A stretch of 64,000 nt of DNA from Branchiostoma floridae (lineage: Eukaryota; Chordata; Leptocardii; Amphioxiformes; Branchiostomatidae), in assembly GCF_000003815.2 (NCBI RefSeq), contig NC_049991.1:11968907-12032906 (forward strand), in the 5' to 3' direction. Positions 12,209 through 23,000 of the stretch are shown piece by piece. Made by a program: the position numbers and the translations under genes. Under the pieces are notes generated by a model that saw only the letters and a program-made list of their open reading frames with translations, did not search any database and had not been told where the DNA came from. Each line of letters begins with the position of its first letter. Position 1 is the stretch's first letter.

Positions 12209-15200
12209 CGTGCAGACGCTCCATGTATGACTGTACACGTCTGATTGAGTCCATTGTTCCATAGGCGTACAGTTGTCCCCGTGCTGGCCCCCTCACACCC
12301 GTCAGGCGTCGGACCTGTACCTCTGCGCCGGTCTCCAGCTCAATTGACTCCTGAACCTGTGCGCGAAATAAACATGAGTACCAAAGAAGTAGCCTGGGTA
12401 CCATCCGGAGTCCGGACAGTAGTTCGTACGAACTAGTATGTTCGCCTATGTGACTGTATACAATGTATAATAAACGTCGGAAAACGATGAATGATGATGA
12501 AACGTCGGAGCGAACTACTACTAGGATGGTACCCAGGCTACCAACGAAAATCCTCACAATCTCACAACCCGCGATCTTAGCGCAGAATGAAGTCTCTTAC
12601 GTCGGCACCCCGTCTGTCAGTCGAACTGGGTACGGAAAGTCTACCGACGCAAGAGGCTCCGAGTGAGTTGGGCTTATTCGAAATACAAATGGCATCTACA
12701 CGATTCTCTACTGAGCTGGAACTTGCATACCTTAGTCAGCCTGTCCTTGACGCCATTTCTCCACACGTGCGGAGGTATCTGTGCCACAAATTCGTCCTTG
12801 GCGTGTACGGTCTCGGCGTGCACAACCTCTATGATGTCCCCTGTTTGAGACAGCATGTGGTACGTCCACAGTGCCTTTCGCTGGATGTTCCGTCTGCTAG
12901 CCTCCCCCAAGACCACGTGCGCACCTCCCAGCATCACACTGGCAGTCGACTCCTTAAACTCGTGGGAACTGATGTACTGGAAGAATTCGACCAAGAGTTC
13001 ACCCAAGCTACAGCCGTTTTCAAACGAATATTCTACGATGGTTTTCACCGAGACAGTTTCGCTGGTAAGACTTAGCCACTCTTTCGTCGCTCCAGTGGGA
13101 GCTTCTCTTAAGTCGACCATGAAACCGGCTTTGACTGCATATGACAGCATGTTGAAGACTAAGTCTGCGCTGTGTACATGTGTCAGCAGGTGCTCGTGCA
13201 TCCACTTACGCAAGAAAGCAACCAAAGGGAGGACGTTAGCGTAACGGCCTACATACATCTGGACTACCGGCAGAAGTGTCCCTTGCTTGTCCACAAAGAA
13301 TTTGTTCGGAGCCCGTAAGGTCGCGATGGTGAATTCGGTCGTGGAATAGTAGTCGTTTGCCAGTTGGTGTGTGATATTGTCGATCACTGGACACTCCGAA
13401 AAGGCAGTTCTAGCAGTCGTTGCTGTCTTTAAGTTTAAGATGCCTAGTATGTCACCAATAACCCACGGAAAGCTGAGTAGTTTTGCGTCTGGGTCGGAGT
13501 AGGTAACAGTGTACCACGCGGAGGCTTTCTTCAAAACATGGGGGTGATCCAATTCGACAGACTCTTCTCCTCCAAACTCTTCAAAGAAATCTTGACGCGT
13601 CCTTTTCCGCAGATCCTCGATACGGACTTTTGCAACCCTCTCGATCTCGTACCGTTCGTATCTGTCGTCCATGTGCTTGTGCAGCTTGACGATACAGCCG
13701 GAGACTGCCTCTGATTCGGTCTCAATCCCGTACTGTGCCATCAATGACCGCAATTGGTCATTGTATCTGTCTCTACTCCGCCTGGCCTTTTTAACATAAC
13801 TAACGTGCTCGCCTATAACCAAGCCGTAATCAGGATGTACCTGTTCAACAGTTCCCTTCCGCTCTACTTGTGTACAGACATTTTCGATCATCTGACACTC
13901 CCTATACATCTTACCCAGAACTCTCTCTGACCGCCTTGTGGTCTTGTCTCTTTTTCCCATGAAGTCAGGATATTCAAGTGGCCGCTCTGTCTTGTCTAAG
14001 TCTGGACACACGCCTGTCTTTGGAAAATCCACAGCGTCGGAGTGTTTTACCGCCAACCGTTGACACACATCAGAAAAGATTCCCATCGGTTCTGTGTCTG
14101 CGAAAACCAGGTGTGCGTTTGCAATGAGGCCCAATCTGTCATTCTTTATATAATCCACGATGAAATCGATGAGGTGTTTGATTGTGACGTTAGGAACCTC
14201 TCTCTTGGTAGGCGACCTGAAATGCATAGGCTGCTCATTCGGCCCGTTGAATATCAGATCAGGTAACCAGGTAACGAAGAAGTCATCTCCGTCTAGATCC
14301 CCTCCCGTCATCTCGTTTGGATGCGGCCGCGGTCCTTTGGCGGGAAAGACGATGACGTCCACCATATGATATAGTGCGGGGACGTCAATAGCCTGTAACT
14401 TACGAACATCGCCTGGGTGTAAGCACGGGGTCCGTGTCACCACCACATCACCTTCCAACACGCGGACTTTGCCGTCCTGGTTCGCAATGTCCTCGGTGTA
14501 CTGGACAAAGACCTGCCCATATTCCAACGTGCCCGTCTCGTCCAGAACACCTAACATGATGCGGCCATATTCTGGTGGGATCCCTATCCGGGCTCTCCTT
14601 CTTATTTCTCCTGTTATGTAACAAGAAAGCAAATTGAATCACCAGGCATGATTCTTGCTAAAAGAAGTTGGCTGCTAAAACAAACAAACAAACAAACAGA
14701 CGAACACATATAAATCTCTTCCTTTATCATAATCTATGGGCATTACATACTACATCAGTGTACGCACCTACTGAACTCTTGTAAATTTTCTGCAGCATAC
14801 TGCGGAAGAACGGCTCTGTGGTGAGCTGGACTCCCATCTTCAGCAGCCGCCTGTACGGCAGTCCCTTCATCTGTGCCCGCTGACACAAGGCTTCAGCCGC
14901 GCTCGTTTCCAGCAGAAACATATCAGCAAGTTCGAACAGCCTTTCCTGCTGGAGTTGTTGGAAAACTATGTCAGGAACACCAAGCTGAGAGAGAATCGTG
15001 ATGACTTGCCTGTTCAGAAACAGCCGGCCTGTAAGGGTAAAAATGCCGCATTATTGTCCACTCAACATTTTGTAGTTATCTACCGGAAGACCATATGCAG
15101 AACAGAAGTTTCTACAGTAGAAATGGCTACCGGTTAGAAAACACAGCAATAACAACTTTTATCATACCTGGGTGACTGGTTGTACAGATCTCAATGACGT

Positions 15201-18200
15201 CGTGTAGTGACCAGAATTTGTTCATGCTACTACGATACTGCATGATCTCCCCCTGTAGGGTAGGATCGACAGCCAGCATCCCTTTCACACCTGCATAGCG
15301 AATCTGATAGGCTGATGGAACCTTCTGGCTGTCACCTGTTTTGCTGCTGACCTGATGGATGGAGGAGGACGAAGAAGAACGCTTTTTCGTTAGCTAGTAG
15401 AGCAATGTTACTTTGCTACGGCCTGTATATTTTACGGTCTTTTAGCCAAGCACACTAGGTGTCCCCTACACTTCTCGATAAATGTGTTGGCTTCTCACTA
15501 CGTGCAAATCATTGTTTGACGCTCGAGGATTATGCCTGAAGCTTCGCCATACACGGGGCTGTCGGCTTTACGTCACAATCCGAAATGACGAAGGCAATCC
15601 TTTACAACATGTCCGAGCTGGGACCGACCCTAGACATTGCTAGAATAGAACTCCTACAGGCCAAGAAACGGAGTTGCGTTAGCGCTTGCGCCACGGGGAC
15701 ATCACACATGGGACCGTTATAAGATTCATGCAAATGTAGCTGATATTGCCGATGGGTTACAGATTTGGCGTTTTCAAGATGGCGGACGATGATGGTTACA
15801 ATTTTGATGAACAGTGGGCAATGGACCCAGCTTGTCTGCAGAATACAACAAACCTTTCTGGCCAGGTCTTTGGAAATTTTCCCGATCCCATCCGAAAAGC
15901 AGTACGGTTTACGGTTGACTGGGTCGTAACCACCCGTGATGTCGGAGATCTCGACGGCGTTGTTCCCGACATTTGCGACTGTCGGCTCTGTCGTGGAGAA
16001 ACACTGACCCATCCTGGCGAGATAAGTTGCTGGACATCTGGAAAAGAAACAACAAAGAAACTAATGCTGTTCATGTAGTGTATTCTTGTGTTAATGCATC
16101 CGTGTATAATTTCTAGTTCTTGACATAATTTAAAAGTATACCATACCATACTTGATTGTTATGTTATACACTGAATTTGGAAAAAGGGCAACATTAGGCA
16201 CTGATTATAAAATGTAAAAGCACTCAAAAAGGGCACAGTAGAGAATTAAATATACTTTTCAGGAAGATGCCAGCAGTTCGGAGCTCCCTTTTCCTAGCTT
16301 CTTGTGAAACATCAAAAAGACTACCTAGAGCCACGTACCTACAGCCAGAGAAGTCCCCCATTTCAGCCCTGATAGATTCCGCTGTGTTCTTTCCGTCATC
16401 CGAGAAAAACCAAACTCCGTGTTGGCGGAGTTGACTGTTGGATGCCGCAAGAAACCTGTAATACCTGTGAAAAAGGAATGGCAAAACTTGAAATCCTTGA
16501 AGGATACTGTTACACCGTTTCAAGACATTATTGTAATATGTAGTAATGTTGTCAATTCGAGTCCAATAAGTATGCATTATACTAGCGTTAGTAGCAGTAC
16601 GTGCATGCATCGACTGATGATAGCCTGACTAAAATCGCACACCTAGCGGCCGGTCTTACAGTTGCCACCACCTAGAAGGGGGTCATTAACCACAGCCAAA
16701 GAGAGATTGTTTAAACACAGGCTACGACTGATGATATCTAGATATAAATATATTTTCTTTCTACATTCAGAAGTTAGTTTCGATATTAACAACTAGTGAC
16801 AATTAAATCTACTATTATTGAACTACACTGTAGTGATACATACCTCTCTCCGACCCTGACCCCAGTTTGAAGCACGTTCCTCACACGTGCAAATATATCC
16901 TCTTCCTCCAATCCCGTCGCTATTCCACCCTGAAGCTTCTGGAACCCTTCGTCAAGGAAGGAAACCCTGAGGAAGAACTCCTCACCATAGTCACGCAGCA
17001 TCCTGTGGTTGAATAGTAGTAAAAGAACGAATGGGAAACTTCGCGTATACTTTTGAGGCAAAATGTGAAAATGCGCTTTGCACAAAATGTAGAATGTAGC
17101 GACTGCGCAAATCATCATCATATGGTTCCGTGCCAGTACTGCAGCCAGTCCACGGCCTTCTCATTAGCTTCTAGCAGGTTAGTCCCAGTTAGAGATAAGC
17201 TTAATACGCAGCCCTGTGTAATGTGTCCCATAGTTTGGATAGGGTGACCGAAACGACTCATAAGTCTTTTTAAGTCTTGGCCAAACCGTCGTCTTTTGAT
17301 TAACAGAATGTATTAAAAAAACGAGCGATATCGATTTACTTTGACAAACCTAAATCGTTAAGCTCACCTGTTTTCAAACATGATTTCAGGTTGCAGGAAG
17401 AGGAGCGTGGTAGGTGTGACGATGACGCGACGCACGTAACGGAGGGTGGCCGGGAGGGACATCTCCTGACGACCCAGCTGTATGTCACTGGCGGACAGCA
17501 GTGCGTCAAATTCCCTCGATATATCCACAAACCTGTTCGGTTACAAAAAAAATCATCTTATATCTCAGGCGTATACGAAAATAAACGGCTAATACAGTTT
17601 GTAAAACTTAACGGCTGTCGACCATTGGTAGTTGATGATATATAATACAGTATGGAATTTGTAAATAATGATTGGCATTAGGAAAGTGAGATAATGAAAG
17701 AGTCCCTAACCTGTTCTGGTCCATGATGTGGACGATTCTGTAAAGTACATCGGTAACGACATCTTCCCCCTCTTCATTTTCCAGCTTCTCCAGCTTGAGA
17801 CATAGCTCTGACTCCATCTGATCTCGTGCCGAGAAACCTCTGGATAAGAGAGCATGCATCGCGTACACACTGGCAAATCCATGCAACCTAGGCTCGGTAG
17901 GGGGCGCTGATTTTACCGTCTCTTCCTTTGTGAACAGGTAGTGAGCTTTGAAGCCGCACCTCCCACACAGCCGACTGAGAATCTGATGTGTGATGTCGTT
18001 CCAGTGGGATTCATTGGAGATAACGAGCTTCAAGCAGGAGGAGTTACCGATGATGTCAGCAGGACAACCCAAGAAGCTTGTCCTGCGGGTCCAAACCGTC
18101 TTCTCGCCCACCCACTCCAACGACGCAACAGGTGCTCTGCTAACCTAAGAATATACAGACACTCTTGTTTTACAAAAACAAAAGATTTAACCACTGTATG

Positions 18201-19024
18201 CAAGACAACTTAAAGGTTTATTGTAATATCACCACTGCATATATACTTTATTAGCAAAACATTGATACAGCATTTGCACTTAACTGCAGTTCCGCAAGGT
18301 TTCGCTCTACTAAAGTATACATGTATAGCCGATGGTAACAATGATGCAGTTCTGAATGACCTAATGATTTGAATGTTTAAAATCTTCTTGTACCCACCTT
18401 GACCCTGTGCTTTAAGAACAGGTACACTGATGTTTCGGTCTTCTTCTCCGTCACTAAGATGTATTTCTCCAAGTCGTTATATTTGATATTCATCCTGTGT
18501 ACATACTCACGAAACGTATTAACTCTAAAGTACACGGTAAGTTCCTTCCTATCGTGCTCAAACGACAACTGATTTTCACACACTTGATTTGCTTCATAGT
18601 GGCTTACAAAAGTGCTTCTTCCACGGAATGCACCAAGAGAGAAACTTTTGTAAATGACATCGTGTGTTGCAGCCCGTCTCCCCTTGTCTGAAAGTACCTT
18701 TCCAGAGTTTGTTGTCAGCCATGGATAACCCTCGTCTCCTGTGATTTCGGGTGGATCTGTGCACCATGCCTGTCTCAGTTTGGCGTAGAATTGTTCAGCA
18801 TCTGAGTAAGACGTACCCACTGGCTCTAAAGTAAAGTCGATGTGTGCTGTTTCCCCGTGGTACGTGGTCGGTGGTTTGTTGACAACTTTGAAGGCATTGA
18901 TGTTAGCATTTTTCCTGACGTGGGATAACACTCGACGTTGGATCTGGAGACTAAAAGCGTCCATAGAAACTGTGGCTTTGATTGAAACTGGCTGTCCGTG
19001 TTGAAATTTGCCCGCTCGCCACAT
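12138..19024 (-). CDS. Cellular RNA-dependent RNA polymerase
   Basis: This is a complete model with ten coding exons: 18398-19024, 17711-18144, 17368-17532, 16844-17002, 16339-16464, 15854-16037, 15168-15351, 14768-15028, 12731-14610 and 12138-12356. All junctions are GT/AG and all phases agree, giving 1,412 codons with no break. Conserved blocks appear in order: VIVTPTTLLFLQPEIMFENR, RMLRDYGEEFFLRVSFLDE, CFSDGIGKIS, PSAYQIRYAGVKGMLAVDP, GVLDETGTLEYGQVFVQ, TPCLHPGDVRKLQAIDVP and GGDLDGDDFFVTW. The catalytic DLDGD (residues 818-822) lies at 14285-14299. Cellular RdRPs copy RNA into double strands that feed RNA silencing in plants, fungi and nematodes. Lancelets are among the few chordates that keep them. 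An in-frame TGA five codons upstream fixes the start. If the last intron is retained, the frame ends at 12674 instead. Confidence 0.93.
12389..12541. mobile_element. Small hairpin MITE in the last RdRP intron
   Basis: Perfect 18-base inverted ends GTAGCCTGGGTACCATCC and GGATGGTACCCAGGCTAC, followed by further partial symmetry (AGTAGTTCG), enclose about 150 bases. The element lies wholly within intron 12357-12730. The hairpin at 47438-47527 has related ends (AGCCTGGATACCATACCC). Confidence 0.75.
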
Positions 19025-20075
19025 GTTGCTGCTAACGTTTCATTCAAACCTGAAGCACATGTATCATTTTGTATTGGAATAGAAAAAAAACACAAAACTA
19101 CAGGCCAACAACGTATCAAGTATTTACGAATGGTGACACCTGGGAATATCTGCCAATGCGGAAGTCTCAAGCGCCGCTTCCAAGGCGTGCCTTTTTAGTC
19201 TTCTTACGTTACAGCCAGGCAAGTCCTTTCACAAGACACTACTACCGCTACGTATTAGTACCAGAAACAACGGTCAGTTGGGCTTGCTGGTTAGTATACA
19301 AGGTATGCGTAAAGTTGTTACTTGATGTAATATTATGAGTAACGCGTTGTTGGAAGTCCCCCTACAGGTACATGTTGTATTGATACCATCGAAACTATGT
19401 GGAATCCCCTATAGTCAACCTCGAAATACATGTCCTGGGCTCTTTTCTATAGATTGAATGTAGCAAAACCATGAACATTGTGCATTTTGAAAATACTCAT
19501 CAATTATTGAACTCAAGTCTCTCCGAGACACTGTTATAAGGCATCGCCGCTATTGGTGACGCCATCTACGGCATTGTATGCCTGTGCCCTCAGATATCAA
19601 CTGTTAGGGGCGAATGAAACTGACGTGATACTATGATAGGCTACCCTATGATAGCAAATGAATAAAGTGAAGTAATTCCGTCACGTATTATAAGCAAGGA
19701 GGTTAAACATCCTTGGTATAAGCAAGCTAAAACGTACTAATTACCTGTAAATGTTGCTCCAAATCGACGACACGAAGACTGTCGAGTCCCAGACGAATAC
19801 TAGTTCAGTTCCGAGAAATTACCAACAAAATCGAGCCCGGTTTCATTGTCTTTCCGAATTGCTGCAACCAATGGTTATTTGTTCCGTGGGACCACACCTG
19901 AGTCAGGGGATTTTTTTCTGATCGTGGTCTAGGCATGTCACGTGACGGGTAAAACCAGTGGTGAGGGACTAGTTTGCAGTGCAGACTTTGGGAGAGGCGG
20001 TGTTCAGGAGGGACCCGGAGCGCCGATGTGTAATTTCGACCCGGGCTCTACAAATGTCGGGAAAGGTGCGTTAGT
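19025..20075. promoter_or_regulatory. Shared divergent upstream region, RdRP and FAM111-like
   Basis: About 1.05 kb separates the start codons of two genes read in opposite directions, so it must hold both promoters and 5' untranslated regions. A possible splice acceptor for a 5' untranslated exon of the RdRP lies near 19050 (minus strand). No obvious TATA box was noted. Confidence 0.5.
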
Positions 20076-23000
20076 ATGCCACGGCAAATTAAAATCGACA
20101 AGTTTTTCAAGCCGACGCCAAGTCCTGCCCCGAAACCAACCTTATCACTGTTGGGGGCGGGAGGCGAAGCTACCCCGGGTCCGGCGAGTTCAAGACGCAG
20201 ATTAAGCCTGCCCGGCTCCATGGGATCAAGTACAACAACAGAGACCAACAATGGCAGTAACGCACCCCCAACCTCAGTCCCTTCGCCGAATGCCGGGACC
20301 GACTCTTCGCTCCGGCCCCAAGTAATCACCCCGCTGATGCCGGTGGGTACAACTTCCCACCCTCGGGTAGGGTCACGATCAGCCTCGAAGATGAAACGCC
20401 GCAAGCCCGGCTCACCGAGAGGGCTCGGCTCGTCTTCACCGTGGCGTAAACGGCAGCACGAAGACTCGACGGAAGATGGCCGCGATAATATTTTGCAGGT
20501 GACAGTTAACGTTTGTGGTGTTTTTTGGCTGCACCGCAAAAGGGGCTTACCATATGTGTGTGTGTGTATGTGTGCGTGCGTGTGTGTATTGTGTATGTGT
20601 GTGTGTATTGTGTATGTGTGCGTGCGTGAGTGTGTGTATTGTGTATGTGTATGTGCGTGCATGTGTGTGTGTGTTTGCATGCTTGCATGTGTATGTGTGC
20701 ATGTGTGTGTATTGTGTATGTGTGCGTGCGTGCGTGTGTGTATTGTGTATGTATGTGTGCGTGCGTGCGTGTGTGTATTGTGTATGTATGTGTGCGTGCG
20801 TGCGTGTGTGTATTGTGTATGTGTGCTGTTATTTTAGCCAACTCCTTGATTGCTGCCGTAATCTGGTTGAAGTTCTTAACCACTATTGATATAAATGTCT
20901 GCCTTCCTACTAGGTAACTGGTGATAAAATAAGCAAGAATGTTGAAAAGGAACTATCAACTTTGAACCAGATGCCTGAAAAAAAGGAAAAGCAAATTACG
21001 GGTATGTTTGCTTTTATGTTTGTTGTAATTAATCATTTGATTCAATTGTAATTAATCATTTGATTCAATCTGTATTCTGTAGCCTGGGCAGCTCAATCCA
21101 GTGACAATTTAATGTGCTAACGTTACCATTCAGTTGGGTGCTGGAAAGTCAGTTCTATGTACAGGAAGTTATAAACAAGTAAATGAATAATCAATGATTG
21201 AATGAATGAAATCTGCTGTCCATAATTGCATCCTTTTCGGGTCATGAAGCCAGAGCATATCTTAATACAGTGGAATTCGCTTATTTGGATAGCTCATTTG
21301 TCAGCGCATTTTATCCAATAGTCCGAAGTATCCAACAGTCCGAAGTTGGGCCACTAACGCCCCGAAGGGAGCCGGGAGGGGGGCAAATATAGGATTACTA
21401 CTACGCAAGACACAAACACCACACATACCGAATACGGAACTTCATTTACAAAACTTTTGAATCAGACATTCGTTCATCTAGAGCAGTAGTAGTCTAAGCA
21501 GTAGTTATTAATAACCAGGTTTTGAACGAATGGAAGTCGTCAACTGTTTGAATCTACAACATCACTAAATAGCCAGCAAAAGATCGAACAGATTCCAGTT
21601 ACAAGCTTTACATAATTATACGTTCCGATATTATACAATTTACGTGCGCTGATAAATCTAATAAAGATTTTTAAGTCGGTGGCTAAATGAACATGTAGAA
21701 AAATACGCTTGACTCGCACTGCCGAGAGCATGAACCACAACAAAGGCAAACACAACTCCGCTTGTATGCCGGAAAAAATTATGTTGATTTCGTAATTTTG
21801 AGCAAAATGACGGTACGTATTGGAGAGATAAACTCTTCACCTTCTTATTTACATCTTGTGTCCACAAGTTACGCTGAAATTTTAAACTCGACGCCGTCTT
21901 TCGCGGTGGAAGACGGAAAATTTTACTTTCAAAACATTTAAAATGGCGTCGTAGCGTGGCTTGAGATATCCCGCCATTCAATGCGGCTGATTGCGAAATC
22001 ACAGTTCATTGACCTGTTGCGTTACGTGCGCTGTAAAAATCTACGTAGTGCAGCCGAAATCAGCTCAATAATGAGACAGTGGATATGTAAAAACACATTT
22101 TGTAGGGTAAACCAAGTTTAGACGTTGTCTGAAGGGGAAATATGAACTCAAAAGCGTGTTGACGTTCCCATTACGTTCGCCCATCATACCTTGCGGCAAC
22201 CTATCAAAATGGCGCCTAACCAATGTTCGCACGCTACCGCAGCAGCATTGGCAAGATTTTCGGTGGAATCTACCTATCTTACGGTCCTTTTCATGATTAA
22301 ATGCCTTCGGACATACAGTTGTTGGTTAATTTTGGCCTCATTTTGTAAGTTTTAGCGTACATTTTCCCATTTTCTTCGCTATAATTTGACGTAATTCTAT
22401 CCAAAAACCCGAAGTTTGAGACCGGGGGTTATCCAATTCTGCGAAGTCTCATACAATAGAATGAATGGCAAATGGTTTGGGATTTCGCAATTCTATGCAA
22501 TTACCGGAATTATCCGAAAAGGCGTAATACGAATAATTGGAATCCACTATTATTAAAAAAATTAGCACGAAGTTATTTTGAATAGTAGCCTATCCTATTC
22601 AAGTATCCCTCCGCTTCAGTGTAGAAGACATCTCACATGTTAGGTATGGGGATTGATATCGGGTGTTAGTGGGACGTCCTCCACTGACGGAGCAAAACTT
22701 CTCAGCAACGAGAAATACTAAATGGCCGGGGCGGGTGTTTTTTTTGGTTTTTTTTTAAACTTTCCCCCCATCTCCTTCCCTTCACCAACCCATTTAGTAA
22801 TACCGCTCACGTAACTCTTACTCTTCATGCCATTGCTTCCTTCTCGCTTTCCTGCGCTCGGCATTCACTTGGACTGTCTGGATGGATTTCCTTTGTTCTG
22901 TGCATATTATACCCTGTATACACGTGGCAGGCATCACCTGTTTCCCTTAATCTTTCTCACCTGTTCTTGATTAGATTTGTTAACTTTCTACACCTGCGCT

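Noticed and set aside
12674-12730. RdRP ending at the in-frame stop at 12674
   Set aside because: A good GTATGC donor at 12730 and a phase-matched exon at 12138-12356 favour splicing. The early stop is kept only as an intron-retention alternative.
15776-16078. Plus-strand frame starting AAGATGGCGGAC
   Set aside because: Most of it is antisense to RdRP exon 15854-16037. The start resembles a YY1 motif, but no splice sites or homology support a gene.
16037-16149. Extending RdRP exon 6 upstream in the other open frame
   Set aside because: The conserved ARMGQCFS frame and the phase of the preceding exon require the acceptor just before 16037.
20048-20680. 210-codon minus-strand frame
   Set aside because: It is antisense to exon 1 of the FAM111-like gene plus the microsatellite.
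20515-20917. Long Cys/Val-rich and His/Thr-rich open frames on the two strands
   Set aside because: They are translations of the GT/GTGC microsatellite in an intron; codon content follows the repeat.
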